NCBI RefSeq assembly: GCF_038446955.1
Contig: NZ_CP151803.1
Location: 3,968,001 to 4,032,000, forward strand
DNA: 64,000 nt
Direction of reading: 5' to 3'
Source of the DNA: Pedobacter sp. FW305-3-2-15-E-R2A2
GTDB lineage: Bacteria > Bacteroidota > Bacteroidia > Sphingobacteriales > Sphingobacteriaceae
Shown here: in pieces, positions 44,888-54,115 of the stretch
Layout of the letters: each line of letters opens with the position of its first letter
Position numbering within the stretch: the first letter of the stretch is position 1
Program-made: the position numbers and the translations under genes
The notes under the pieces: model-generated
What the model was told of the DNA's origin: nothing
The model's input: the letters and a program-made list of their open reading frames with translations, nothing else
Database searches by the model: none

Positions 44888-46483
44888 ATGATACATGCGA
44901 ACCTCCTCCTGATCCTTGCTTTGTTTTTTGCAATGGCACTCCTTTACCTGCTGAGCCAACGATGGAAAATCTCCTATCCCATTTTCCTGGTTATCGGCGG
45001 ACTGGGCATCAGTTTTATTCCCGGCATTCCTCCAATCAATATCAATCCTGACATCGTTTTTCTCATTTTCCTTCCTCCCTTGCTATTTGAAGCAGCCTGG
45101 TACACTTCCTGGAATGAATTCTGGAAATGGAAAAGGTCTATACTCTTACTCGGCTTTGGACTGGTACTCATTACTTCTCTGGCCATTGCTTATTTCTCGG
45201 CCAGCATTATTCCCGGTTTTACCCTCGCGTTGGGCTTTTTATTGGGTGGAATCATTTCTCCCCCGGATGCGGTCGCAGCTACCTCTGTGTTAAAAGGGGT
45301 CGACATGCCAAAACGGGGATTAACGATGCTGGAAGGCGAAAGTCTGGTCAACGATGCGGCCTCATTAACCGTATTTCGTTTTGCATTGGCCTGTATCCTC
45401 ACCGGGCAGTTTGTATTTCAAAAAGCAGCCACAGATTTTATCATCCTTGCAGTAATGGGGGTCATCGTCGGACTGGCGATTGCACATATCCTTTACCTCG
45501 TACTTCGCTATTGGGCAAAGTCCTCCAGCATTACAACACCCATTACGCTGATCGCACCATACCTGATGTATATTGTGGCAGAGCAATTCCACTGGTCGGG
45601 CGTTTTAGCAGTAGTCAGTGGTGGTTTGTTCCTCTCTTTCCGTTCCAATGATTTCTTAAACTATCATACGCGTCTGCAGACCAAAGAAGTATGGGCTACG
45701 GTAGGCTTCCTGCTGAATGGATTTGTTTTCATTCTTATTGGTCTGGAACTGCCAGTCATTGTGGAAGGTTTGGAAGGTTATTCCATAGATGAAGCCATTA
45801 ATTATGCCTTGATCATCAGTGCAATTGTGATCATTGCCAGGATCATCCTGGTATACCTGGTGACCTTTATTCCAAGGTTAAGCCCGAAAATCAGGAAACG
45901 TGAAAAGAGTCCCGGCCTGAAACTGCCATTTATTATTGGCTGGGCAGGCATGCGTGGCGTGGTTTCCCTGGCTTCAGCTTTGGCCATTCCACTCACTTTA
46001 AGCAACGGAGAAGCATTCCCGCATCGGAACCTGATCTTGTTCATCACCTTTATTGTCATCCTGATTACCCTGGTGTTTCAGGGATTAACCCTACCTATTT
46101 TCCTTAAACTGTTAAAAGTAGAAGAAATAGACGACCATGTTCCTTTTGATCAGCAAAAAGAAGCCATTCATCTCTTCTTAGCCAAGGAAGCTGTTTTATA
46201 CCTGGACAACAAATACAGTAAAGAAATGGCTGATTTTGAAACCATCCGGAGGATCAAAGAGCAAATGGAGCGCAGCATCAGGGCCACAGAACAAACGGTT
46301 GCCGAGCAAAAACAACAGGTTGCTTCTGTACGAAAATTATATAAAAAGATCATGCTCGACCTCACTACTTTCAGAAGGAAAGAATTAAATAAACTCCGGG
46401 CAACCAAAAAATATGATGATGAAGTGCTCAGAGATATGGAAAACAACCTGGATCTGGAAGAAGCACGTTTTTACAAACATTAA
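44888..46483 (+). CDS. CPA1-family Na+/H+ antiporter
   Basis: This 531-residue protein has about 12 membrane helices and the CPA1 motifs: LLFEAAW in helix 3, ISPPDAVAATSVLKG, and EGESLVNDAASL with the Asn-Asp ion-binding pair. WAGMRGVVSLASALAIP lies later on. The last 100 residues form a charged cytosolic coiled coil with a regulatory appearance. It exchanges Na+ or K+ for H+ across the inner membrane. Transcription may start within the ABC gene. Confidence 0.93.
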   Translation: MIHANLLLILALFFAMALLYLLSQRWKISYPIFLVIGGLGISFIPGIPPININPDIVFLIFLPPLLFEAAWYTSWNEFWKWKRSILLLGFGLVLITSLAIAYFSASIIPGFTLALGFLLGGIISPPDAVAATSVLKGVDMPKRGLTMLEGESLVNDAASLTVFRFALACILTGQFVFQKAATDFIILAVMGVIVGLAIAHILYLVLRYWAKSSSITTPITLIAPYLMYIVAEQFHWSGVLAVVSGGLFLSFRSNDFLNYHTRLQTKEVWATVGFLLNGFVFILIGLELPVIVEGLEGYSIDEAINYALIISAIVIIARIILVYLVTFIPRLSPKIRKREKSPGLKLPFIIGWAGMRGVVSLASALAIPLTLSNGEAFPHRNLILFITFIVILITLVFQGLTLPIFLKLLKVEEIDDHVPFDQQKEAIHLFLAKEAVLYLDNKYSKEMADFETIRRIKEQMERSIRATEQTVAEQKQQVASVRKLYKKIMLDLTTFRRKELNKLRATKKYDDEVLRDMENNLDLEEARFYKH

Positions 46484-46567
46484 AACCCATCATAAGTAGA
46501 AACCAACAGCCCCGCTGTTCCTGGAAAAGCCCCGGAACACCGAGGTCTGACCTGCCAGATCTAAATA

Positions 46568-49500
46568 TTATGATATAGATATATCAAGATATCTAAAGTA
46601 ATTATCCAATAACTCTTTATCAAAGACAGGTTCTTTGATCTCCGAATCCTGAAGAAAAGCCTTTACATTTTCACAATCCCAGACATAAGTATCCTGGTAA
46701 AGTTCTACAGTAGAAAGTCCTTCATGCATATTGTCCTTAAACAAGCTGGTTAATGGAAACAAGCGGTTTTTAGGATCGTCTTCCCACTGTTTCCGCCATG
46801 CCTTATATGGCAAACCATCCAGTTTAAAAGGATAATACTGCTTTAACAGACCGAAGAAATCTTCCAGTGTAAGGTTGGTTTCCGGCGAAGCAATCAGGTT
46901 AAACTTTTGACCTATAGCCTTCTTATCCTTTGAAATGTGCACAATAGATTTTGTCATGTAATCTACCGTAATCAGGCCTTCTCTCAGCTCTTTTAACTGC
47001 GGATAAGATTGAAACTCAATACAGTTCCTCACCAAACCAGACCACCATTGGTAAGGTGCACTCGCACCGGTCCCGCTATGGCACATGGCATAACCCAATC
47101 TGTGCGTAATCAGCGGCAAGCCCTGACTTGCAGCCAGATCAGCCAGCCCTTCCATCACCCATTTACTCCTGACATAACCGATATCTTTACTTACCGCCAA
47201 AAGATTCTGTGCAATGTCATCATCCTCTCTCATCACCGTCTTTTTAGTGAAAACATGTCCCCAGCTATAGATGGAAATGGTAGACAACAACACCAGGCAT
47301 TTGGTCTTTTTTGCGGCCGCAAAGCGGATAATTTCACGGAGACCATCTACATTGGCCGACTTCATATAAGAATAAGGTTCGATAAAGTTCACCGAGCTTC
47401 CCGAGTGATAAATGACCTCTACCTGCTGAGCGAGTTCATCAAACTGCTCCGCAGACCAGCCCAGCCCATTTACCGTAAGGTCCCCTACCACCGGAATGAT
47501 CCTGGATTTTTGTGCGGCGTTAACGGGGACATTAAACGTTTTGAAGGTCTGGTTGATTTTTTCCATCGCATGAAACTCATCCTGTGCCCTGACCAGGCAA
47601 TATACCCTCGCCCTGGTATGGTCCAGCAATTCCTGAAGCAAATGAATGCCGACAAACCCCGTAGCACCGGTCAGCATCACTGCTGCAGGATCTTTAAGGC
47701 TTTCTTCGTCAAAATCACCGGAAAAAACCGTTCCGGGAGCAAGATAAATGTCTTCCTGCAATTCTGTAAATGGTTCTACGTCTTCCACTGGCAATGCCTG
47801 CTCTGTCTTCTGGATCCTTGCATCAATTGATTCCGCCAATTCCTGCAAGACCGGGTATTGATACAAATCGCGCAGGTATACTTTAATGCCAAGCTTATTG
47901 CTCATAGAAACGGCCACTACTGCGACTAGCAGGGAATCACCTCCAATATCAAAGAAATTGTCCGACCTGTTCAGTGCCGGACGTTCCAGAACTGCAGACC
48001 AGATCGTTGCAATGGCCTTTTCGCTTTCGGTTACCGGGGCCTCCACGCTGAGGTTTTCCTGAACATGCTTTCTCGCAATGATCCCCAGTTCCTCATTATT
48101 TGTTTTTCCATTTGCCGTTAAAGGGATTTCTGCAATTGCAATGATCTCCGCAGGAATCATATATCCCGGCAGTTCTTTTTTGAGCTCCTGACGGATCTGC
48201 GCAAGATCTGCCTGCTGATTTCCATCTTTGAGTACGATAAAAGCAATGAGGTATTTATTCTGACCGCTATTTTCTTTGGTGATGACCACCGCATTCTTTA
48301 TTTGATCCTGACGGATTAAAGCGCCTTCAATTTCACCAAGTTCCACCCGGAAGCCACGGATTTTAACCTGGTTATCGACCCTTCCCAGAAACTGAATCTG
48401 TCCGTCGGGCAACCAGCGGGCGAGGTCGCCGGTGAGGTAAATCTTCTTTTCCGGTTGAAATGGATGTGACACGAACTTCAGATCGGTCAGCACCTCGTTC
48501 TTATAATACCCCTTGGCCAGTGCTGTTCCTCCGATGCAAAGTTCCCCGATTGCCCCGATAGGCTGTACCCCTCCTTTCTGATCCAGAATATAGGCCTGAG
48601 TATTCGCAATGGGCATCCCAATGGTAGAACGGAGTTGGGTGGCTGTAGTATTCACCAGGTTGCAGGTGGCAAAGACCGTACATTCGGTCGGCCCATAGTA
48701 ATCCACCAGCTGATAAGGAAGCCCTTCGGTTAACACAGGTTTTAACTGCTCGCCGCCGGTAAATAAATATTTTAAATTTAAGCCTGTCTGAACCTTGCTA
48801 TGGGCAATTATGGAGGGCACGAGTACAGAAGGTGCATAGCCATGTGTGATCTGATGAAGGCTAAAAAAATTCAGTAAAGAAATGGCGTCCATCCTTTCTT
48901 CCTCCTTCGCAATGTGCAGTGAGCCACCACAAGCGAGTGCGGACCAGATTTCCCAAACGGAGATGTCAAAGGCAAGACCTGCAACCAGCGTGAGCCGGCA
49001 ATTCTCGTCGAGGCCGAATTTATGGTTATGCCAGGTCACCAAATGCTGGATAGATTGATGCTCTACCATCACACCCTTGGGATTGCCGGTAGAGCCGGAA
49101 GTATATATCACATATGCCAATGAGTTTTCATCCGGATAAATGGCGGCCGAATCAGTCGAATATCCCCCTACAACGGAAAGCTGGTCGAGGAAAAGCAATT
49201 TCGTTTCGCTGTTGGGTACTAAATCTGAGCCACAATTCCCGTTGGTAATGACCACCTTTGCCTGAGTATCTTCAATGATAAATTCGGCGCGTTTAAGCGG
49301 GTAAGCCGGATCAACAGGCACATAAGCAGCGCCTGTTTTTAAAATTCCCAGAACGGCAACCAGCCATTCGATAGACCTGTCCATCCAGACAGGGACCAAC
49401 TGTCCTACGCCAATTCCATGACTCAAAAGATAGTTTGCCACCTGATTACTGCTGTCGTCCAGCTCTTTATAACTGAGCCAGTCTGCACCAAAGAACACCG

Positions 49501-49681
49501 CCGGATTTTCCGGATAGCGATGGACCTGTTTTCCAAATAAGGAGACCAGACTCTCTTCCATTGGATAAATCCAGTCTGTATCATTAAATACATTCAGGAT
49601 TTTGTGTTTTTCTTCCATGCTCAATGGCAGACTGGAAGTTTCAGTAGTCGCTTTTTTTAGGGCTGATTGTTGATTAGACAT
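46568..49681 (-). CDS. stand-alone A-T-R NRPS-like enzyme (adenylation, carrier, thioester reductase)
   Basis: This 1037-residue protein has three modules. The adenylation domain (about 45-530) has YTSGSTGNPKG at residues 193-203, YGPTE at 329-333, and the catalytic Lys526 in LTANGK. The carrier domain (550-620) has DNFFDIGGDSLL, with Ser583 the phosphopantetheine site. The thioester reductase (665-1037) has the Rossmann motif TGATGFVG at 671-678 and a YVRSK catalytic Tyr/Lys pair. There is no condensation domain. The enzyme should activate one amino or carboxylic acid and release it as an aldehyde or alcohol, as Lys2 and carboxylic acid reductases do. No phosphopantetheinyl transferase or other biosynthetic gene lies nearby in the window. 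Confidence 0.92.
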   Translation of the reverse strand: MSNQQSALKKATTETSSLPLSMEEKHKILNVFNDTDWIYPMEESLVSLFGKQVHRYPENPAVFFGADWLSYKELDDSSNQVANYLLSHGIGVGQLVPVWMDRSIEWLVAVLGILKTGAAYVPVDPAYPLKRAEFIIEDTQAKVVITNGNCGSDLVPNSETKLLFLDQLSVVGGYSTDSAAIYPDENSLAYVIYTSGSTGNPKGVMVEHQSIQHLVTWHNHKFGLDENCRLTLVAGLAFDISVWEIWSALACGGSLHIAKEEERMDAISLLNFFSLHQITHGYAPSVLVPSIIAHSKVQTGLNLKYLFTGGEQLKPVLTEGLPYQLVDYYGPTECTVFATCNLVNTTATQLRSTIGMPIANTQAYILDQKGGVQPIGAIGELCIGGTALAKGYYKNEVLTDLKFVSHPFQPEKKIYLTGDLARWLPDGQIQFLGRVDNQVKIRGFRVELGEIEGALIRQDQIKNAVVITKENSGQNKYLIAFIVLKDGNQQADLAQIRQELKKELPGYMIPAEIIAIAEIPLTANGKTNNEELGIIARKHVQENLSVEAPVTESEKAIATIWSAVLERPALNRSDNFFDIGGDSLLVAVVAVSMSNKLGIKVYLRDLYQYPVLQELAESIDARIQKTEQALPVEDVEPFTELQEDIYLAPGTVFSGDFDEESLKDPAAVMLTGATGFVGIHLLQELLDHTRARVYCLVRAQDEFHAMEKINQTFKTFNVPVNAAQKSRIIPVVGDLTVNGLGWSAEQFDELAQQVEVIYHSGSSVNFIEPYSYMKSANVDGLREIIRFAAAKKTKCLVLLSTISIYSWGHVFTKKTVMREDDDIAQNLLAVSKDIGYVRSKWVMEGLADLAASQGLPLITHRLGYAMCHSGTGASAPYQWWSGLVRNCIEFQSYPQLKELREGLITVDYMTKSIVHISKDKKAIGQKFNLIASPETNLTLEDFFGLLKQYYPFKLDGLPYKAWRKQWEDDPKNRLFPLTSLFKDNMHEGLSTVELYQDTYVWDCENVKAFLQDSEIKEPVFDKELLDNYFRYLDISIS

Positions 49682-49901
49682 GCTGGTTTATTTTAATGGT
49701 AAAAAATCATTAACAGTAAACCTGCTGGCATCCCAACCCTTCTAACGAAAAATAGTTTAATTATAGTTCAGTATGCAACATCACAATCAACAGGTTAAAC
49801 CCAAATTAACCATTCCTTTGTGTTTTTCTCCTTTAAGCGCTGGTACACTCAGAAGATGAACAAAATGATTGCGATTGTAATTATGAATAAAAAGAACACC
49901 T

Positions 49902-51218
49902 CTATTTAATAAAGTCTGTTACTTTATCCAAAATTTTCCCTCCTTTTTCTTTTAATGATTTCCCCTGATCAGTGATGGTCTCTGTACTGGTCATCTTTTG
50001 CATCCCGGCACTAATGGCTTTAAACTGTGCAATGGTTGCCAGAATCTCTTCCGCATGACTCACGTTATTCTCTTTTAACACCTTTTCCCAATCCACCTTT
50101 GCTAAAGTAGCCAATACGTACCTCGTGGCAATCTTACTGATGAAATACTTATCGTATACCCCATTAAGTTTAGCATCAGGTTCACGTGCTTTCAGGTAAT
50201 TGATTGATTCCTGAATCGAAGCTTTCTCTGCATCACTCAACAAGGCACTATTTTTAAGTTTACCAAGCGAGGCGATGGCCTGCTCATTTTTACCTCTTTT
50301 TATGTAGACAAAGCTTTCTATGCTCCAAACTGTTTCATTCTGGATGCCAAGTTTATGTGCATCTGCCAGAAAGGATTCAAAATCATCCAGTGCCCTTTCC
50401 TCATCCACGGCTCTTTCCATCATCAGACGGTCAAACCCTCTGAAAAGATGATTCAGCCCATGAAAAGCAGTATGTGTTTGTTCATTGTTGAGTTTGCCCC
50501 AGTTAAAAAAGGCTCTGGTATAAGGAAGGTCTACTTCCTTGTTTTTCTCCAGCCATTTGATATTGCTGCTGATCTCGTCTTCTGATAAGTAAAAAAACTT
50601 ATTGGAGAAGAACAGAAAACCACGTACAAACTGCAGTAAAGTTTTCATTTCACTATCCGGTAATTTATCCGGCTGTGTTTTACTGCATTCATACAAAGAC
50701 AATTCTGCCCCCAGATCTCTGGTGGCCAGCACAAGAACGCTTAAAACTGCATGTTCCAGGTTTTGCAGGTAAACTTTATCCGCGTCAGAGCGCTTCGCCA
50801 CCTGTTGCATAAAGCTTTGCTTCTCACCGGGCGAACCATAGACTGCGGTTACGCCATCGAGCACCGGAGGAAAGATATCCTCATCAGTTTCAATAATAAA
50901 GTTTTTAATCCGGCGGTAATCCCGATACATGAGGATCATGTCCGTAACCGGAATGTCCTTTTGTCCCGCAGACATTTTAGAAAGATTACCGGATACAGAT
51001 TGTAATTCCTTAAGGTGCTGCTGATACTGCGGCATCGTGGTATCCTGTACTCCTGCAGAACGCAATCCGATTTTCCCGAACTTCCACACGATTATTTTAT
51101 CAGAAGTAAGGCTTTTCACCAATGATAAGCGGTCTTTTTCGAGTAATACCTGATCTGTTTGTTCGCTTGAACATCCAAGTGTTAAAATAATAAGGGACAA
51201 GGCAATATATTTTTTCAT
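49902..51218 (-). CDS. lipoprotein of unknown function (438 aa)
   Basis: The N-terminus is a lipoprotein signal, MKKYIALSLIILTLGC, with lipobox LTLGC (Cys16). The rest is mostly charged helices without a recognisable domain; a TPR-like or helical-repeat fold is possible around residues 240-330 (FHGLNHLFRGFDRL to FVYIKRGKNEQAIASL). A 14-bp stem hairpin lies 24-66 bp before the start codon. It stands between the NRPS-like gene and the MBL gene, all on the minus strand, with no visible functional link. Confidence 0.75.
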   Translation of the reverse strand: MKKYIALSLIILTLGCSSEQTDQVLLEKDRLSLVKSLTSDKIIVWKFGKIGLRSAGVQDTTMPQYQQHLKELQSVSGNLSKMSAGQKDIPVTDMILMYRDYRRIKNFIIETDEDIFPPVLDGVTAVYGSPGEKQSFMQQVAKRSDADKVYLQNLEHAVLSVLVLATRDLGAELSLYECSKTQPDKLPDSEMKTLLQFVRGFLFFSNKFFYLSEDEISSNIKWLEKNKEVDLPYTRAFFNWGKLNNEQTHTAFHGLNHLFRGFDRLMMERAVDEERALDDFESFLADAHKLGIQNETVWSIESFVYIKRGKNEQAIASLGKLKNSALLSDAEKASIQESINYLKAREPDAKLNGVYDKYFISKIATRYVLATLAKVDWEKVLKENNVSHAEEILATIAQFKAISAGMQKMTSTETITDQGKSLKEKGGKILDKVTDFIK

Positions 51219-51241
51219 ATTCAGCTAAATCTATTTTTTCA

Positions 51242-51284
51242 CAACATTTCCCTATCCCCGGAAGTCGGGTATAGGGAAATGTTG
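51242..51284. repeat. 14-bp perfect hairpin between MBL and lipoprotein genes
   Basis: Arms CAACATTTCCCTAT and ATAGGGAAATGTTG pair perfectly. Inside, after a C/T mismatch, CCCG/CGGG pairs around the loop GAAGT. No T-tract follows on either strand. It lies 24 bp before the 438-aa lipoprotein start codon and 31 bp past the MBL stop codon. It could be a terminator without U-run or a 5'-leader structure. Confidence 0.7.
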
Positions 51285-51315
51285 GATATATTCGAGTGAA
51301 GCTAGGAAAAAAAAT

Positions 51316-52218
51316 TTACCATTTCATTTCTCCGGTGTTGACTTTTGCACCCAATTGTAATGCAATTTCGAATGTAGCCTCCGGATAGCGCTTTTTCATC
51401 GCGTCAATCAGTTCCGCAGAAGTTTTTACTTTCCCCAGCTCTTCCACGTATGCTTTAATGTAGGTCCGGTCATACTTCAGCGACTCGATATTTAAGGCAG
51501 CGCCATCTCTATGGTGTGCAGGAATAATGATTGCCGGTTTCAGTGATTCAATTTTATCAAGGGCTTTTAACCATTGCTGACGTTTTTCTTCCGTAGCATC
51601 ATCCGCAAGCCATAAATGAAAACCTGTTCCGAAAATATTAATTCCGCCAACTACCGCTTTAATCGAGGGAATCCAGACAAAAGTCCGTTGTGGAGCGCCT
51701 TCCACATTAACGACCTCCAGCTTATTGCCCTCCAGATCGAGACTATTCCCTTTCAAGACCTGTGGCAATACCACATTCTTTGTTCCATTATCCCCTAACT
51801 GTGGTCCCCATACCTCCAGTTTCTTCTGAGCAGTTTCTTTAATGTGCTCCACTGTTGTTTCGGTCGCATAAACGGTTACTCCCGGGAAATAGCTTTTAAA
51901 GACTTCCAGTCCGAAGTAAAAATCCGGATCGCCATAGCTCACAAAAATGGCCTTCAAAGTTTTACCGCTTGCTTTGATTTCTTCTGCTACCTTTTTGGCA
52001 TCCGGCAAAGTAAACTGAGCATCCACCAATATCACATCGGTTTCCCCACTAATGATCACTGAGGCGACACCGAAGCTGGTCTCAGCAGCATGGTACACGT
52101 TAAGTTTTAACGGACCAGCATCAATCGCTTTAAATGTTTGTGCTGTTGCATTCATGTTTAATAGGATTAAAAAGAATAAAATGGTTGTGGAAAGTATGGT
52201 ATATGGTTGTTTTTTCAT
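51316..52218 (-). CDS. secreted metallo-beta-lactamase-fold protein lacking the HxHxDH motif
   Basis: This 300-residue protein has a signal peptide (cleavage near MNATAQ) and a recognisable MBL fold: SVIISGETDVILVDAQFT, then the loop where HxHxDH belongs, which reads SYGDPDF at residues 94-100. The second metal ligands survive only partly: GGINIFGTGFHLW and a C-terminal IIPAHHRDGA. With Tyr, Asp and Phe in place of three His, normal di-zinc binding is unlikely. It follows the DsbA-like gene by 13 bp in one operon with the MoaF-like lipoprotein. Confidence 0.82.
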   Translation of the reverse strand: MKKQPYTILSTTILFFLILLNMNATAQTFKAIDAGPLKLNVYHAAETSFGVASVIISGETDVILVDAQFTLPDAKKVAEEIKASGKTLKAIFVSYGDPDFYFGLEVFKSYFPGVTVYATETTVEHIKETAQKKLEVWGPQLGDNGTKNVVLPQVLKGNSLDLEGNKLEVVNVEGAPQRTFVWIPSIKAVVGGINIFGTGFHLWLADDATEEKRQQWLKALDKIESLKPAIIIPAHHRDGAALNIESLKYDRTYIKAYVEELGKVKTSAELIDAMKKRYPEATFEIALQLGAKVNTGEMKW

Positions 52219-52231
52219 TTCTAATAGATAA

Positions 52232-52852
52232 TTATTTAACTAAACCCGTTTCAATGCGACTAAAGATCTCTTCCAGGGAAGAATAACCTTGTTCGATGAG
52301 TAACATCTCCGATCCGGTATCCAATAATAAGGTGGGATAAGACATGGCATAATCTGCCGCTTTCGCAAAAGCCTCCTGTGTGGCCGCGCTCATTTCGGGG
52401 CTATGAAAATGTTTGAAAAACAATTCCTTTTCAATTCCCAGTGCATCCAGCATCTCCTGATAGGTCAGGTCCAGATTCAGATCTTTGCCATAGAAATACC
52501 GTTCTTTTTGTACTGCAGCAGTAAAAGCAACATTCTTTTCCGGCCAAAACTGCTGTACCGTCAAGATCGCCCTGGATGGAATCTCACTATCCAATACCAC
52601 TTCATCCTGATTGATGAACTTAAAATAAGCATCTCCAAAAGCCGTTCCGGTAAGGCTGGCAATTTGCTGGTCATGCTTTATAAAATACGCCGCCATTTGT
52701 TTGCTTTGTTGACGGACATTCTGCCCTGCCCACATCCCTCCCGGAATAATTTCAAATGGAATATCTTTATACCTTTCGGCAGTCTGCAAGGTATTCCTGT
52801 AATTTCCGTAGCACCATCCGCAAAGCGGATCCATCACATATATGAGTTTCAT
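52232..52852 (-). CDS. DsbA-family (FrnE-like) thiol oxidoreductase
   Basis: This 206-residue protein has the thioredoxin-fold active site MDPLCGWCYG with Cys11 and Cys14, then FEIIPGGMWAG and SRAILTVQQFWPEKN, features of FrnE/DSBA-like cytosolic proteins. There is no signal peptide, so it acts in the cytoplasm as a disulfide oxidoreductase or isomerase. Its ATG shares one base with the MoaF-like gene's stop (TAATG). Confidence 0.88.
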   Translation of the reverse strand: MKLIYVMDPLCGWCYGNYRNTLQTAERYKDIPFEIIPGGMWAGQNVRQQSKQMAAYFIKHDQQIASLTGTAFGDAYFKFINQDEVVLDSEIPSRAILTVQQFWPEKNVAFTAAVQKERYFYGKDLNLDLTYQEMLDALGIEKELFFKHFHSPEMSAATQEAFAKAADYAMSYPTLLLDTGSEMLLIEQGYSSLEEIFSRIETGLVK

Positions 52853-53277
52853 TATTTTTTAGTGTTAAATTCAAATTTTCCTTTTAAAAATTGCGCAGCT
52901 CTTCCTGCGGGAGATTTATCGTCTTTATAGCTTAGAAAAGCATCAACTTCTCCGTCTTTGGTATTGATCACCTGGCTCACGGTAAGTCCGTCCTTTTCAA
53001 TCCAGTTTAGGAAATAGAGGTGATTACTGAGTTGTTTATAGGAAATGTGTTCCGTTCCTTCATTGGTTTTTCCGGTTTTATCAACCGCTTTCCAATGCAC
53101 CGTACTGTCGTTTAAGTACTGAACTTCCGCACTAAAGTCGGGATAAGTAATCTTTGCCGTTTTACCGACTAAAGTCTCTGCGGTTTCGTTTTTTTCTGCT
53201 GCCGAATTGCTGTTTCCGGCACAAGCCTGAAAAAGTAGAAATATAGACAATCCAGGGATCAATGTGTTTATTTTCAT
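52852..53277 (-). CDS. MoaF-like lipoprotein
   Basis: This 141-residue protein has a lipoprotein signal with LLFQACAGN (Cys19 anchor). After a Ser/Glu linker it contains a MoaF-type lipocalin-like beta domain: FSAEVQYLNDSTVHWKAV, then HISYKQLSNHLYFLNWIEKDGLTVS split over residues 77-101. In the family this fold may bind small aromatic ligands. It is the first gene of a three-gene operon and lies downstream of the Crp/Fnr gene on the same strand. Confidence 0.75.
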   Translation of the reverse strand: MKINTLIPGLSIFLLFQACAGNSNSAAEKNETAETLVGKTAKITYPDFSAEVQYLNDSTVHWKAVDKTGKTNEGTEHISYKQLSNHLYFLNWIEKDGLTVSQVINTKDGEVDAFLSYKDDKSPAGRAAQFLKGKFEFNTKK

Positions 53278-53298
53278 ATGTTCTGATGATTAGGACAG

Positions 53299-53342
53299 CA
53301 AAATTAGAACACCTGAACAGGGAAAAAGTTGAACTAGTTCAA
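53299..53342 (-). promoter_or_regulatory. promoter and FNR-like palindrome upstream of MoaF-DsbA-MBL operon
   Basis: The minus strand reads TAATTTTG at 53306-53299, matching the -7 element TAnnTTTG, 21 bp before the MoaF-like start. At 53329-53342 lies a perfect palindrome TTGAACTAGTTCAA, which has the Fnr-type TTGAN6TCAA layout and covers the -33 region. The neighbouring Crp/Fnr gene ends 10 bp beyond it, so it is a good candidate target for that regulator. Confidence 0.5.
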
Positions 53343-53351
53343 AAAAGAAAA

Positions 53352-53933
53352 TTACCTCAGCTTAGACAGCTTTTTTCGGATTTTACTGAGAAATTCATGG
53401 GAGATGCCCAGATAAGAAGCAACCTGTAGTTGCGTGAGGCGCTGTTCCAGTTGCGGATATTTCTCTATGAACTCCAGGTAGCGTTCATCGGCAGTCTTTC
53501 CCAATGCAGAAATCATTCTTCTTTGCAAAGCGACATGCGTTTTCTGTGTCATGATGCGAAAAAGCTTTTCCACGATAGGAAGTTGCTCATATAACGCTTC
53601 TTTATAAGGCTGGGTAATCAGCAGCACTTCACTGTCTTCCAGGGCTTCAATATTTAAAATGGAGGGGGTATTGTTCGTAAAACTGTCGATATCGGTAATC
53701 CACCAATCCTCGATGGCAAAATATAAAATCCGCTCCTGCCCTTGTTCATCCAGATAATACACCCTTAAACAACCTTTGATCACAAAACCTTCAAATTTAC
53801 AAATCTGCCCTGCCCGCAGGAGAAATTGTTTTTTTGCTATTTTCCGATGATAGAATGGTTTGGTAAACTGTTCAAAATCCGCATCGGAGATCGAAAGATG
53901 TTTTTCAATATTTTTACGGAGTAGCTCAAACAT
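53352..53933 (-). CDS. Crp/Fnr-family transcriptional regulator
   Basis: About 193 residues from the ATG at 53933 (MFELLRKNIEKHL); an upstream start would add an unlikely hydrophobic lead. A cyclic nucleotide-binding beta-roll (residues 10-115) shows KKQFLLRAGQICKFEGFVIKG and YLDEQGQERIL. A C-terminal helix-turn-helix reads QVASYLGISHEFLSKIRKKL. The cAMP-contacting residues are not conserved, as is common in Bacteroidota members. It lies 75 bp upstream of the MoaF-like operon. Confidence 0.88.
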   Translation of the reverse strand: MFELLRKNIEKHLSISDADFEQFTKPFYHRKIAKKQFLLRAGQICKFEGFVIKGCLRVYYLDEQGQERILYFAIEDWWITDIDSFTNNTPSILNIEALEDSEVLLITQPYKEALYEQLPIVEKLFRIMTQKTHVALQRRMISALGKTADERYLEFIEKYPQLEQRLTQLQVASYLGISHEFLSKIRKKLSKLR

Positions 53934-54115
53934 AAGGCCTAATATAAGATAAAAGGGAAGCATCATGAGCTGACAGATGACATAAAGAAGTAAAAAAGAT
54001 CATAAACGATAAACGGAGTTTGCGGGTTCCCGGAAGCCTTTAGAAATAAAGAACACGAAAAAAATAGGTTCCAATGGAAATTAAGCTTTAATTTCAACTT
54101 ACAAATCAGCCCCCT

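Noticed and set aside
49773-49859. 28-residue frame upstream of the NRPS-like gene
   Set aside because: It has no family resemblance, no conserved leader features and a composition expected by chance.
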